From positions 14,142,501-14,206,500 of the forward strand of contig JAYKKI010000016.1 of assembly GCA_039881145.1 (NCBI GenBank): DNA of 64,000 nucleotides, in the 5' to 3' direction. This stretch comes from Druceiella hillmani. Its lineage: Eukaryota; Arthropoda; Insecta; Lepidoptera; Hepialidae. Positions 36,770-48,499 of this stretch are shown one piece after another. How positions within the stretch are numbered: the stretch's first letter is position 1; each line of letters begins with the position of its first letter. The position numbers were made by a program, and so were the translations under genes. The notes under the pieces were generated by a model. That model was not told where the DNA came from, searched no databases, and saw only the letters and a list, made by a program, of their open reading frames with translations.

Positions 36770-38090
36770 AATTTAACATTCACACTTTAAGTTTTCAGCG
36801 TCTTTAATGGAACATTATTCACTCGTATCAATATGTCATATTTGATGGAAATATTGGTGAAATGTGCTCATTGAAAAACATATTTTGATTCTGTAACTTT
36901 TTCAATTAAAGGGACATTTTATTATAGTTACGGTTCCCCTGACTTTCACCAAGTGACTTTGTTAACTTTTTAAAATTAATTTCAACTAATTTAACTTTAG
37001 AGTTTTATGAAAGGGTTATTAAAATTCAATGATTGTCAAAATATTATTAATTATCTTTTCTTTATGCTACATTTTTTATCATTTTATTCAAATACCGCGC
37101 AAAGTTAAATAACACAAATATCATTGATGCTTATAGGAAGTAACTATAAAATTTTGATAATTTCAATTTGAAATTTTAATTTTTTAATAAGTAACTTCTG
37201 TTTAGCAACCACGCTAGACTACTTCGTTTTTGCAACTATATACAAAGACCTGCTGCACATCCTTACTGATATTTTGAATATGACAATCTACTTGGTGGTC
37301 CTTCTTTTACGTCGTCATGAAGCATGGTTGGTAAGAAATGACATATGCTTCATTTCATTTCGTGAAATTTTACATACACTTCAATAAAATTCTTATTTTA
37401 AAATGTAAAATTACACAAAAGATGCCAATTTTATATTTTTTACATTAAAACTTTACAGACGAAAGATAAAATGAGGCTTTAAATTTTTATAACTACTCTG
37501 TGGTGAAAATAGCGACTAATTTTCTCTGTTTTGATTTGTAATTTAGACGAAAACCTTGTCCAATTAATTTATTTACTTTGCCTTGTTTTATTCATCTCAT
37601 TTAATATACGTCCAGCAGTTCTAGATTATTACAACTGAAGAAGTATTTTATATTCTATGGTTAATAACAAATTATACGGATAATAATTTCTAATATAATT
37701 TCTATTGAGTTCAATTTCTTATTAACTATTTTTGGCTTTAATACGCTAGCCGACTTCAAAATTGGTTTAGCTTTTATTTATACCACGTTAAGTTTCTTTT
37801 GTCTAGAGCTTATCTTTATGGGATTATTCTAAACTGAATTGAGTCTAGATCAATTAACGTTCTAGTGTTTTCCTATCGGCCGAGAGTAAACTTGCCTCGA
37901 GTGACGAGGGGTAGAGGATGACTTTAAAGATCAAGGATAGGTTTACTTTTCTCAAAGAAATTTTTACTTGCGTAAGTTATTCAGCTGCCAACAGGATATT
38001 GTGGTGAGAGACCGTGTGCTTTAGTACAGAGTTAATATTAATTCTGAAAACTTGTACTTCGAAGTAAAATGCAATGGATATTGTTATATT
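36770..38090. other. AT-rich stretch, no feature recognised
   Basis: It may contain the diverged end of U3. A slightly GC-richer segment at 37,850-37,930 shows no frame or motif I can place. Confidence 0.4.
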
Positions 38091-38093
38091 TAT

Positions 38094-38140
38094 CAAAATA
38101 TATTCAAATAAAAATATTATTTTTATTTGAATATATTTTG
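38094..38140. repeat. 22-bp perfect hairpin with 3-nt loop
   Basis: Arms 38,094-38,115 and 38,119-38,140 are exact reverse complements (CAAAATATATTCAAATAAAA plus two more bases) around ATT. Confidence 0.9.
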
Positions 38141-38150
38141 TCCTTAGTCC

Positions 38151-38391
38151 ATTGATATAATGTTATTAAGTTTATACCATTGAACTTTTAGCGTGAAATC
38201 AAGTTGTTCAAGTTATAAAATGTGATACTTTTGTTTAGTTGTATATTTAGTATTTACTTATCTAGTTATATTGATAGAATGATATTAAGTTTACACCATT
38301 GAACTTTTAGCGTCATATGTTGTTCATATTATAAAATGTGATCTTTTTGTTCAGTTATACAACTGATTTAGTATTTACTTATCTGGTTATA
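38151..38391. repeat. 119-bp tandem duplication
   Basis: Copy 1 (38,151-38,269) and copy 2 (38,270-38,391) share AAGTTTA(T/C)ACCATTGAAC, TTTAGTATTTACTTATCT and most of the rest, with small indels. It lies directly after the hairpin at 38,094. Confidence 0.9.
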
Positions 38392-38763
38392 ATGTAGTAA
38401 GGGTTTTGGTAATAATATGGCCATCATTTCTTAATAGTAGTTTAAACTATGTTAAATCACTGCGGTTAGGAGTGGCTCAATTCAATAACTTTTGGTGAAT
38501 CTGTGAACAGTCGCCACATATTTAACTGGTGCTGATATTCAAGAGCCTCCATATGTGAACAAATATTATTACCAAAAACTAAACCTTTATCTTCAGGCAA
38601 GGAATTTTTGAAATCATCTTTTCGGCTATGAGACTTGCAAATTCTCACATCATTGCGGAATATATTCCATCATTTCAGCCCAGACTTAGAAATTCTGACT
38701 GCCGATCAGACGAGTTCAAATCCCGAATAGGGTCATTCAGATCAGAGATAAGAATTGAGGTTA

Positions 38764-39030
38764 TTCACAATTAAATGAAACTACGTGATGTAGTATTATT
38801 TTTACTTTCTTTAATTTCTGTACCACGACCTAGGTTTCGTTGTATTACAACATCTTCAGGTGGGATATTAGCAAAGATCTTTGCTAATATCCCACCTGAA
38901 GATGTTGTATTATAACAAAACCTAGGTCGTGGTAAAGAAATTAAAGAAAGTAGAAATAATACTACATCACGTAGTTTCATTTAATTGTGAATAATGAATT
39001 TCTATAAAATTAACGCCAAATATATTCAAT
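38764..39030 (+). mobile_element. Foldback (Mutator-like MITE) copy 3
   Basis: The best-preserved palindromic copy, 267 bp. The left end starts TTCACAATTAAATGAAACTA; the right arm mirrors it and continues to the unpaired tail ending ACGCCAAATATATTCAAT. It is flanked by AATTGAGGTTA (38,753-38,763 and 39,031-39,041), an 11-bp target duplication (12 if the next shared T is counted). The minus-strand frame across it is a palindrome artefact. Confidence 0.85.
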
Positions 39031-39039
39031 AATTGAGGT

Positions 39040-39950
39040 TATGTCAAACTTGGTTTCAGAGCGGGACATTTTTTTTATGGCTGTACTTTTCTTTTCATAG
39101 TGAAAGGTTTAGAATCAGAGCTGCAAGCTAGTTTATAAACTTACCATCACTAAAGCTGGACAATTCGGCAGGTTATAAACTGGGGTATATTATTTTATTC
39201 CATATATGTACATACATTTTTTAAAACAATCTATAAAATAGTATAAGAATCTAGAAATAACAATCTATTAAATAGTACTTTGCTTCTCTTCAAACCAGGG
39301 AAACGACAAATGGTATATGAAATGTACCAGTCCTCCAATTATTAAGAAGGCTATTTAAAGGTAAACAGAATATATATGGTGCTCATTTACTTTCAAGATT
39401 TCGAATTTTACATTAAAAAGTAGGCTCATAACACTTAATTGTGGTATAAAAATCGTCTCTGAATCCTCAACATGATTTGACCGCCCATACAAAAATTATC
39501 GGGGTGAGTTTTATACTTTTCTGATATATTGGAACATTTTTAACAACTAGTATAAGTAATAAGACATACGAAAAAAGAAAAAAATATTTCAGATAGCCTT
39601 TATAACAAACTCTTACACTAACTGTCAATGTGATACTAGCTCTGCATTTACAAAAAATGTATTATAAGTGTATATGAATATGAATGAAGTTGCATAATAT
39701 TGTTTATTGTCAAAAGGGAACTGTTTCAAGATAACCTACTTCGTCTTTTCACCCACATGGTTAACAGAAAACTATTTTAGTTGTTTTGTTTTTAATAAAT
39801 GACTATAAACACTAAATGAACACTTACATAACATGAAAAAGCACCGAAGTAAAAAAACTTGTGTTACAAAAAAATGTATCTGGTGAAAACATTCTGATAA
39901 AGTATGCGAATTCAGGACGTAAAATATAACTAGAATTGCTATTAAATGTT
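39040..39950. other. AT-rich stretch, no feature recognised
   Basis: No conserved frame, RNA gene or transposon end was recognised. It lies between the foldback copy and the first sequence clearly shared with U4. Confidence 0.4.
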
Positions 39951-40019
39951 CTTGTGAAAAAAATCATATTGACAAGTGTCATTCATTTGTTAACTACTTT
40001 TTGCATGGCATCGATATTC

Positions 40020-40174
40020 AGATTCATAGATTTTCTGATAACGTACCTGGTTATTCTAATAAAATTAATAATTTACGAGTCGTAGTGTGCACAATTTACT
40101 TTGCATATTACGGTTCGTAAATTAATAAATTTAATTAGACTAACCAGGCACGTTATTAGAAAATGTATGAATCT
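40020..40174. repeat. Imperfect 59-bp inverted repeat
   Basis: Arms 40,020-40,078 and 40,115-40,174 pair at most positions, with roughly eight mismatches. The left arm corresponds to the block shared with U2, U3 and U5, and the right arm is an inverted copy found only in U4. Both contain ACCAGG(T/C)ACGTTAT in opposite orientation. Confidence 0.85.
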
Positions 40175-41100
40175 AAATGTCGGCAGATATCTAAAATTTA
40201 AAAATGTGCACAAATTACTTTTGAAACTACCTGTTGTATGTTAAAGGTGACATGTAAACCATAAGTATTGGTACAAGAATTTGATGAAAATTGCAGAGAA
40301 CTAAGTTTCCTACAAAAAATATTTTATTATATCTGAGATAATTATTATTTTTAAATATATTTATCTTTAACAATCAGTCAGATTACACCGACTTCACTAA
40401 CACCTTATGACCTGACTCCTAAACATATTATTAAAATGTATTACTTGTTTAATTCATGCATTAGAAATTTATATTTTTGTATAATTTTATTAAATTCCCT
40501 GATATAATAAACTATTAATTTTATAGAATTACTGAAGAACCTATATTAATTTATTTTGAACAATTATACATAATTGAAGAATATAACATGTATTATTAAC
40601 ATTACGTGTTACATGAAATTTTTTTCCAAATTTGAAAGAAAATATGTGTAAAAAATGAGAATTTTCATAGAAATTTATGTGAAATATTTTGACACAATGT
40701 TAAATCAGATTGTTTGCAGTGAATACATAAAACGTCAATTCAGTTGGGAACAGAAAAACATGTGCGTCACCAAAAATGATTTTTGATGTAGAGTTCCTTT
40801 TGTGATTGCAAAATTTTCCTGTGGTTGTCAAAATATTTTTTACGGCTGGAAAAAGACTATCAAAACTTATACTTTACATAAAGAGTAATTATCAAAACTT
40901 GTAATTAACACAATTATTTCCTATAATTAAATAAAAATAATTGCGGTAATAAGAATATATATTTCAAAATCATTAGTCTTTCATATATATTCCTCATTTT
41001 AATTTCTCCATGTGATTTGTGACATAGTGACGTAATAATAAGTACCGCGGACAGAAAGTATTTCAAAATCATAAATTTTAATATTAATAAAAAGTTACAT

Positions 41101-41290
41101 TGCAACAAAATATACCACACGAGATGGCTTGTGAAGCAAACTCGGCACTCCAAAGAATTCCAATTGTACAATTTTACCTGAAAATCTCAATAAAAGCTTT
41201 TAAAATTTCTCCACCAGTTTTGTCGGCGAGTCACGAATATAAAGTTTTAGCAAAAAATATTTTGGACAATTGGCGGAAATTTATCTTAAT
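41101..41290 (+). pseudogene. Island f, U4: relic exon split by insertion
   Basis: Open plus-strand frame with C-E-A-N-S, then I-S-I-K-A-F-K-I-S-P-P-V-L-S-A-S-H-E-Y-K-V-L-A-K, matching U3 (P-P-V-S-S-A-S-R-E-F-K) and U2 (S-H-E-Y-K-T-L). At about 41,290 homology stops at an inserted element and resumes at about 42,105 (GAACGAATTC..., matching GCGAACACAGTCGAAC in U1). About 17 nt present in U3 are missing near 41,145. The frame through the insertion is not biologically meaningful. Confidence 0.45.
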
Positions 41291-42105
41291 TTCCACCAAC
41301 TTTTTTTTGAAGTTAATTCGCAAACCGATTCAAACCGAGTTGAAGTTAAAACGAGTTAAAGGATTTACGTCTATGACGAACTGAGTTGACCTGGTTCGTT
41401 CGATCGCTTGCTGCGCTCGGTTCGTATTTTGCTCACATATTCGGACCGAATGCATGCTCCTACGTTCGAATCAAACCGAACATACTTGGTTTCCGTGTAT
41501 AATTCAGACATGTTTCATTGTTTTAGCCTACTAGTTACCACTTACTCAAAAAGAAAAACAAAAACACATTTGTTTGTTAGAAAGTTTTATTTAAGTCTGT
41601 TAATTATTTAATTATATATTTTAAATTCAATTCCGGCCAAGGAAAGAAGTCTACTTTTTAGGAGATTTTTGGAAAGCCAACAGAGCAAAAATTTTTTTGT
41701 AGAAAATGTTTTTTGTGGTATAAATATTCCAGGAATACAAGCACGATGATGACGCAAATAAGAAAGAAGCATCCGGATCACCTGGCTGCTTATTTATATG
41801 AGCTGCGTGGTCTAGGTGAGTTTTCCAACTTAGTGGAGGTTATTAATTCTGACAAACGTTTTGTTATTTTGATTGACTGTTTGATTGTTTATTTGACTGC
41901 CTTTTTTCTTCAATAACTCAATTAAATAACTTAAAATGCACTAGTTCTTAAATAATCGAAACCGATTCACAAAACTATCATATAAGTGTTGTTTGTTAAC
42001 TCGATTTGATGAACTAGATTTGCAACTTGGTTTACACTTATTTTCTAATCTCTCTCGTATTTTCTAAATCGGTATGACGAATTTCGAATTGGCTCATCTC
42101 TAAGG
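41290..42105 (+). mobile_element. hAT-like element remnant with BED-type finger
   Basis: An insertion of about 815 bp that interrupts island f of U4. Around 41,713-41,800 the plus frame reads W-Y-K-Y-S-R-N-T-S-T-M-M-T-Q-I-R-K-K-H-P-D-H-L, which matches the second half of BED zinc fingers (G-N-T-S-x-M-x-x-H-x-R-K-K-H-P) found at the N terminus of many hAT transposases. The right end reads GGCTCATCTCTAA, hAT-like in complement. Repeated AACCGA/TCGGTT motifs lie near both ends. The catalytic domain is missing. The left terminus and target duplication were not resolved. Confidence 0.5.
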
Positions 42106-42260
42106 TGAACGAATTCAAACAAAATACATTCTAACTTAGAAGCGATGCTAAAACTTCCAAGGTTTATAGTAGACAAGTTAAGATTAGTTATTGTTTGTAA
42201 ATTTTCATTTAATGTAATTATAATAGAAACATCTTTATACAATAAAGTACTAAAATCCAT
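42105..42260 (+). repeat. Island f tail, U4
   Basis: Resumption of unit sequence after the hAT-like insertion. CTTAGAAGCGATGCT and ATAATAGAAACATCTTTAT match U1 and U3 tails. No coding frame is supported here. Confidence 0.6.
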
Positions 42261-42359
42261 AACATTTTGTATACAGTTTATTAAAAAATATGAATTTTGT
42301 ACAGAATGTAGTGAGAACTTTCTTACCATATTTAAAATTTAAAAACGCGATAAATTTAC

Positions 42360-43140
42360 GCTACCCGTAGGCTTATTGTTTCACATGAGTTACAGTTATG
42401 TGCTTTCCACAGGATCAAACTTTTGGAGTATGTACTACTATTGAAGTATATAGGTGTTCAATATATATATTTTCATAATTAAATGTTAGAAAACACATAA
42501 CTTTGTGGTTTTGAAATTGAATTTTTTTGTAGAAGAAGAATTAAAGGTCAACAATTTTATTCCCAAGACTTGAGAGAGCAGCTTATTTGTTTGATATTTT
42601 GGCTCTATTTGTGTTTTGGAATATACACGGGGCCAATTTTAATACATTATATCAACAAAAAGATATGTATGTTATCTGGCGTTGTTTGTTGCTATTTAAC
42701 ACAAAAATATAACAAAACTGACATTAACTTTTGCCTTTCAGTGGGATCCAGTCCATACCGACTATGCTTATTGAAAAATAAAATTTTGTAGTGAATTAAA
42801 ATCGCTTTCTTTTCATTTAACTCAGTTTCAAAATGAAATTATGCCAATTATTATATTTAAATTTATACTTTATATTTAATTTTTCAATTTTACATGAGTA
42901 CCGGCTGAAGACTGGATACAATTGTTTTATTAATTAAAAAATCAGAAATATTGACTATTCATAGCTTGATTGTTCAACCCAATAGAAAATTGAGTGAGTA
43001 AATTGTAAATCTGAATGGCTATTTGAAAAAAAGTTCATCGAAACGGTGTAGATATTATATCCTAAATAAATGGGAATATTTATAAAGTAGGCTACAATTT
43101 ATATCTGTTTTACTTTTTAAAGAATAAACAGATCCATTTT
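42360..43140. other. Intron-like stretch, no feature recognised
   Basis: Includes a 73-codon plus frame (42,570-42,791) with hydrophobic and Cys-containing segments but no partner in other units. No other signal was seen. Confidence 0.35.
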
Positions 43141-43186
43141 ATTTGCAGATCTTATCGAAATAAAGAGTACATGTTGGCCTATCCGT

Positions 43187-43480
43187 TTGCATTCCATTCT
43201 CGGTCTTCATAACTTTTATGTTCTATCGACCCTCCTCTTTTTGTTATATATGACCCGTTCACCTCATTTTCCATTTTCCTTTCAGAGTTTCCACTCGCTC
43301 TATATTTGTGAGCTTTGTATATCACCGTATTTTGGTATTTTACACCTGGTCTCTAAGGAAGCCATTATCGTGCGTATCATTGCTCGTGGAATATGGAGTT
43401 ACCGTAAAGAAGAGGATTCAATTATAGCTACTCGGCGCAGAAAACATTTAATATCAATTAATACGAGATACAATAAATGA
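43187..43480 (+). CDS. Unrecognised 97-codon ORF overlapping weak island g, U4
   Basis: Plus-strand frame with hydrophobic first half and a basic C-terminal part. The end of the region shares GCAGAAAACATTTAAT with U2's island g, but there U2 reads A-E-N-I-stop, and in U4 that frame (G-A-E-N-I-stop) is not the frame of this ORF. The ORF therefore does not continue the family frame. It may be chance on top of a decayed exon. Confidence 0.2.
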   Translation: MHSILGLHNFYVLSTLLFLLYMTRSPHFPFSFQSFHSLYICELCISPYFGILHLVSKEAIIVRIIARGIWSYRKEEDSIIATRRRKHLISINTRYNK

Positions 43481-43900
43481 ATTGAATAATGACTGAGGTT
43501 ATGTTCACTATGCAAATTTTTTAAATAAGTAAGGTATCTGCAATTATTCTAACTTAGTTATAAGCACATTTTTGCTCTTTTTTGATATTTCTCTTAATTT
43601 CTTAGGAACCAAGTAATATGTTATCCTCACAGATGTTAATTTAAATGTCGAACATTATCAAATAATGAGCAATCTCGTAACATACCAAATAATACACTTA
43701 AAATCGATTAAGTTAATAGGATACCAGACACTTTTACTTGATGTAATTTAATTTTTAGCCAATTTTCAGTCCTATGGAAATAAAGTTTTTTGTTAAATTA
43801 GTTACATTTTAAATTTGCTTTCATTACATTTAAAACTTTTGCTCTACATAAGGTAACGAAATTGAAACACGTTCAATTATTAGAGATTAATAGAACTCCT

Positions 43901-44171
43901 ATTGAATATATTTGGCGTTAATTTTGTAGAAATTCATTATTGACAATTAGACAAATCAACGTGATATAAATCTACTATTTATTTCTACTTTCTTTAAGTT
44001 CTTTACCACGACCTAGGTTTCGTTGTATTACAACATCTTCAGGTAGGCTATTAGCAAAGATCTTAAGATCTTTGCTATTAACCATACATAATACAAAGAA
44101 ATCGTAGATCGTGGTAAAGAACTTAAAGAAAGTAGTAATAATACTACATCACGTAGTTTCATTTAATTGTC
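43901..44171 (-). mobile_element. Foldback (Mutator-like MITE) copy 4, reversed
   Basis: Here the unpaired tail (ATTGAATATATTTGGCGTTA) is on the left and the short end (CATTTAATTGTC) on the right, so this copy sits in the opposite orientation to copies 2 and 3. Flanks are AATAGAACTCCT (43,889-43,900 and 44,172-44,183), a 12-bp direct repeat. The arms are less perfectly paired than in copy 3. Confidence 0.8.
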
Positions 44172-44574
44172 AATAGAACTCCTATTGAAACTAATATAAT
44201 TTTAATTAAAATTATTTATTTCAAATGAAAATGCCATATGGGCTATAAAATATACTTACCTTAAACAACTGTTAATTCAGAAAGTGAGGAAATTTTATTA
44301 ATTCATTTTTATCGGTACTGTTAAATTTCGATATTATAAAAAAATAATTAATAATAATTAAAATGAAAAATAGTTAAATTTCGATATTTATTTCCAGCAA
44401 TTTGATTTATTCAATACCATTATACTGAATGACTATAATCGCATATTTGTTGAATATTAATTATGTTTGTGAACACTGGTAATATCCAAGACTTTCCTAC
44501 AATGCTGACCATTAAATATATTAATTTAACATTTCTCAATGAATAAATGGAGTTAAAGATAATTAAAAATAGAA

Positions 44575-44625
44575 AATCAAACTTATCAGGAGATTCACAA
44601 ATTATATTCCTCTTCTTACTGATTC
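44575..44625 (+). pseudogene. Island h, U4: relic exon
   Basis: Plus frame Q-T-Y-Q-E-I-H-K-L-Y-S-S-S-Y then stop, aligned with the QEIYK blocks of U1, U2 and U3. AAAAATAG precedes it, a possible acceptor. The hydrophobic continuation seen in U1 and U3 is lost by frameshift. Confidence 0.4.
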
Positions 44626-44741
44626 ATTCGTCTCAATTTATTTATTTTTAATGTTTACGTTGTCTTCTCCAAATTATATTTGTCTAATCTATGTAAATAT
44701 AAATTATAGTTACACTTCATATTTACAGCAAAATAAGGTGA

Positions 44742-44903
44742 TATACTGTTCCACACTTTTATTTGCGCATAAAAAGCAATGTCAATCCTAACCTAACCTA
44801 ACCTTGAAACCGGCATGTCTTTGTGGTTATACTATTCCACACTTTTATTTGCGCATACAAAACAATGTCAAACCTAACCTTGAAACCAGCATGTGTTTGT
44901 GGT
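44742..44903. repeat. 86-bp tandem duplication
   Basis: Two copies (from 44,742 and 44,828) share CACACTTTTATTTGCGCATA, CAATGTCAA and ACCTTGAAACC. Copy 1 has three extra CCTAA units at 44,787-44,803. Confidence 0.85.
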
Positions 44904-45639
44904 TCCACAGGATATGACAAAGGAGGAAAATGAAGGTATACAAATATTGAAAGAACTGAAAAAATAATGGTGCAGAATTTCCGTATCAACCTTTATTCAA
45001 TATTTTTCTTTTGTGCCTTAGTGGAAATAAGTTTCGAAATAAATAATAGATATATTATAAGCATTTGGTTATGATTTTTATGTCTTTTTTTTATTTATAT
45101 TTTTATAGGTCAACGACAGGGACAAGTGGCAGAAATTGAAAATCGATATTCTTTCATTATAGTCTAAAAAACAATACATTCAATGTAATTTCCGTTAAAA
45201 ATTGACAGAAGAGTTAAAATATATATTATTTTCATTAATACACCAAAATTTAATACGTTAAACCAATTTTTAAGATCCCCTAAATTTGTTCTCAAGAGCT
45301 TTACTAAATTGTTGAAGGATATTTTCTATAACCTTAGTTCATTTAAAGCAAATAATAAAGTATAATAGTTTCAATAATGACAGTTTGAGGGTATCATTAA
45401 ACTGGTGCTATATACATTGTTCTAAATAGTATATATTGAAAGGCTACATACGGGGAACAATGGATTTTCTACTACAAAATACTTCTAATCTCAAGCATTT
45501 AGAATTCATAACTCAAAGAAATGAAAGATGACCATGTATTGGTTGGTTGAAATATTTTAAGAAAACTGTACTTAAATTATGATAAAATAATACAATTCTT
45601 TAAATTTGGTTTATGTAAAAAATGCAATATTCTTAGTTC

Positions 45640-46020
45640 TACCCCCGAATAAATTTTAATTTGACATACATAAATGGTAGAACGATCAATATATCCATCA
45701 TTTCAATATATCGCTCGCTAGTCACTGCAACCGTTGCACTGCCATCATTCTCGAAGAAAAATGACCGATGATATTTTTAATCAATATGGCGCACCATACA
45801 GTAACTTTAAGGCTATGTAATGCTTTCTAATGCTTTTTGTTTGGATTGCTGGATAACCAGGAACGAAAATTTTGACGATTTACGTAACCTTCAAGATGAA
45901 AGTGTGATATATTGCAAAAATAAATATTTTTGATCCCATTTTCTTTTGAAAAAATCTCTAATATTTTTTGACAGTAAATCTTCTGCTTCTTGTAATATTC
46001 CGATTTAAAATTTCCGATTT
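45640..46020 (-). pseudogene. mariner-family transposase remnant 1
   Basis: On the minus strand, 45,715-45,910 reads H-F-H-L-E-G-Y-V-N-R-Q-N-F-R-S-W, then a stop, then L-K-V-T-V-W-C-A-I and I-I-G-H-F. These match the catalytic-core region of insect Tc1/mariner transposases (family pattern H-F-x-L-x-G-Y-V-N-x-Q-N and V-T-V-W-C-A). A frameshift follows near S-E-R-Y. The DNA-binding domain and ends were not identified. It is in the opposite orientation to the remnant at 47,150. Confidence 0.7.
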
Positions 46021-46480
46021 AAATTCTTTGAAAACTTGAACAATAGATATTTAAAGAGCAGCGTATTTTCTAATCGATCTTCATGTATGCTCTTCGACTG
46101 TCCATTTCGAGGACTTCAAGTGGTCCTTATTAACGTACATTCCGATTTAACGTACATCTTGACGCTCTGAACTTCGCTGCCTACAACTTGATTAAATAAA
46201 CACTGGGCCCATTGCTAAGATTGTGACTAAAAAATTCGCACCAATAAGCTATCGAACGCCACCCTTCCCTCCCGCTAGCCCGCTGCTTGACGATATATTC
46301 GAGTTAAAAGTTTGAATTCGACGCTAAGACACCCTTTATTTAGTTCAGAAAAGTTAGGTTAGATTGAATAGACGGAAATCTTTCGAAGTAGATGCATCAA
46401 TTATTTTTATATTGACTGAATATATATGATTGAATATATGAACAAGGTTTAAAATTACGTAAGCACTTAGGTAACATTTA

Positions 46481-46506
46481 TTAAAGTTATTCTTTGATAT
46501 CCCAAT
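46481..46506 (+). repeat. Island i, U4
   Basis: TTAAAGTTATTCTTTGATAT followed by CCCAAT, identical to U1 at 6,338-6,363. Confidence 0.5.
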
Positions 46507-46509
46507 TTA

Positions 46510-47140
46510 AGTTTTAATCTTTTAACCAAATTCATTTTTCAGTATTTTTGAAGTATTACAAATGACATATTTATACCAATATGACAGATATGCTACTGTT
46601 CCGACATAAAGAAGCGTAAATATATACGGACTATACGAAATTTCCTATCTAAATGTTCATTTCACATTATATTCATATAATTTTTATTTTGCAGTGTCAT
46701 TTGTAGTACTCAATTTGCATTAGTTAAACACATTTAAAACTATAATTTTATGACCCAAGAGTCTAAAAAAATTAATTATAACACGTATTGTCCCAATTTG
46801 TCGAATTTTTAAGATATATTTTTTATAACTCGTAATTGGTAGAAATAGTAAAATCCTTAAAAATGTATGGCCTGTAATATTAAGTTTCACAATACAATGT
46901 TTGGACATAAAGGTGAATAAAAGAAGGAAAGCCGACAAATGGGTCTGCGCCTGCTTATTAGACGGAATTAAATTTAGGGTATCCTGGAGCACAATACGCT
47001 TCACGTGTTAGCCAGATGACTCTCAGATCTCACCATGATACATATATAGAAAAATTGTAACCAATAGAAATTTAAAATCTAAGAAAGCAATATGCTTTAA
47101 ATCCTATTTAAACAATTGTAGTTGATGAATGAAGTGTGAT
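46510..47140. other. AT-rich stretch, no feature recognised
   Basis: Contains a 94-codon minus frame (46,720-47,004) without motif or partner. No RNA gene or element end was recognised. Confidence 0.4.
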
Positions 47141-47149
47141 CTGGAAGTC

Positions 47150-47710
47150 CAATTCTCAACAACTTTTTAGAGCAATAATTTGTTGGATGAGGCTCATTTC
47201 TGGCTGAATGGTTGCATCAACAACCAAAATTACCGTATTTGGGTAGAAGAAAATCCATATGCCATTATTGATATGCCCTTACATCCACAAAAACTCGCTG
47301 TTTGGTGTGCTTTATGGACTGGTGGATTCTTTGAACCGTATTTCTTCCAAAATGACGCCGGTGAGAACGTTACAGTCCATGAAGACCGCCTTAGATCCAT
47401 TATTACGTACTTTTTCGTTCCCCAATTAGGAAACATTCAACGAGGAATAGGAAACATTCAACGAGGACATAATTTAGCATAATGCCCTTGTCAATTGGCC
47501 TCCACGATCGTGTGATTTCACATTTATATTCCATTTTCTGTGGGTATATGCGAAGTCGCTAGTATATGCTGATAAACCTTAGATTTCGGACCACTTGGAA
47601 GACCATATTCACTGCATTATTGCCAATAAATTATTCCAACTACTCAAAAAATGGTTGAGAATAAGGCTTTTAAATTATGCTTCATTCAAATCAGCCGCGG
47701 CCACAATATG
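47150..47710 (+). pseudogene. mariner-family transposase remnant 2
   Basis: A 100-codon open frame (47,180-47,482) reads L-D-E-A-H-F-W-L-N-G, Q-N-Y-R-I-W, L-A-V-W-C-A-L-W and E-P-Y-F-F-Q-N-D-A-G, the middle of a Tc1/mariner-superfamily transposase; the first Asp of the triad is the D of D-E-A-H. The second-Asp block is deleted and replaced by a small tandem duplication (AGGAAACATTCAACGAGG twice at 47,428-47,464). After a frameshift W-P-P-R-S-C-D-F-T, F-L-W-V-Y-A-K-S and L-E-D-H-I follow, the region around the third catalytic residue. It is clearly inactive. Confidence 0.85.
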
Positions 47711-47823
47711 ATTGGAATTGTATTTAAACACAAATGGTATAAAATACCTTTTCGAAAAACCAGTAAAGTGCCCATTATCTGCTTTTTTTATTTCAATTGT
47801 TTATTCCTCTAAAAATCCGTTAT

Positions 47824-47826
<3 letters not shown>

Positions 47827-47875
<49 letters not shown>

Positions 47876-47927
47876 ATGTGTGTGTGTGTGTGTATGTGTG
47901 TATGTATATATATATATATATATATAC
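47827..47927. repeat. (TA)n(TG)n(TA)n microsatellite
   Basis: Compound dinucleotide tract just past mariner remnant 2. Open frames over it on both strands are repeat artefacts. Confidence 0.95.
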
Positions 47928-48239
47928 AGACACACAAAGAATTTATATTTGGTTACACATGAGTTTAAAGAAAATGAAGTATGCTTATTCAAGGAAAGAG
48001 CACAGCTTGATGCACCCTAACCCAAAAATTCTGTAATTTCAAAAATTCAAAAAAAATTTCAAAAATTCTGTTCATTTTAGTAGTTAATCGGTACCAGCTC
48101 AATCGGTTGTTTTGGATTAATTGGTTAATCAAAGAGCATAAATATATTATATATTGAGCATAGAATTACTCGTTATTAGTTTAGTATAAAAACAATTTTT
48201 AAGCAATTTTACATCAAAACAGAGTTGATAAAAAATCAC

Positions 48240-48440
48240 TCAAATCAAAGATTCTGGATACCTTTTTCAGTGCCAATGTAATTTTGACGAATCCACGGCC
48301 AAAAGTTTATCTCGAGTGCGACCGTATTTCCGTCAAGTTGGTGGTTTGGAACTTTAATGATCGCGCCAACGGTCAACGTTCGTTTTGCGTACATCCCCCC
48401 ATACAATATAACGTGAGCTGTATTTGTTGCTAGCAGTATC
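48240..48440 (+). other. Island k, U4: GC-rich block
   Basis: Counterpart of 20,285-20,500, aligned for about 150 bp without gaps: TATTTCCGTCA, TTTGGAACTTTAATGATCGCG and GCGTACATC against TTTCCGTCACG, TTCGGAATTTTAACGATCGCG and GCGAACATC. Flanks are much more diverged. The frame shared with U2 has a TGA here. Confidence 0.5.
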
Positions 48441-48499
48441 CTGGCTCACGCTTTTATGGCAAAAAATCGTTCAAGAACTATTAAGTAAATAACGTTGAG

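Larger units (their letters stand above)
26880..37100 (+). repeat. Array unit U3
   Basis: Third copy. It starts at sequence matching U1 position about 900 (CATCTAATCAAAACTAACAC against CATCTAATCAAAATTAACAC), because the copia remnant replaced the earlier part. It contains the AAAGTGGGTTAA anchor (27,272), the TATA block (27,462), f (30,353), g (33,587), h (34,791) and i (36,741), enlarged by insertions at about 28,300-29,240 and a gypsy remnant at 31,707-32,941. The right boundary is uncertain. Confidence 0.65.
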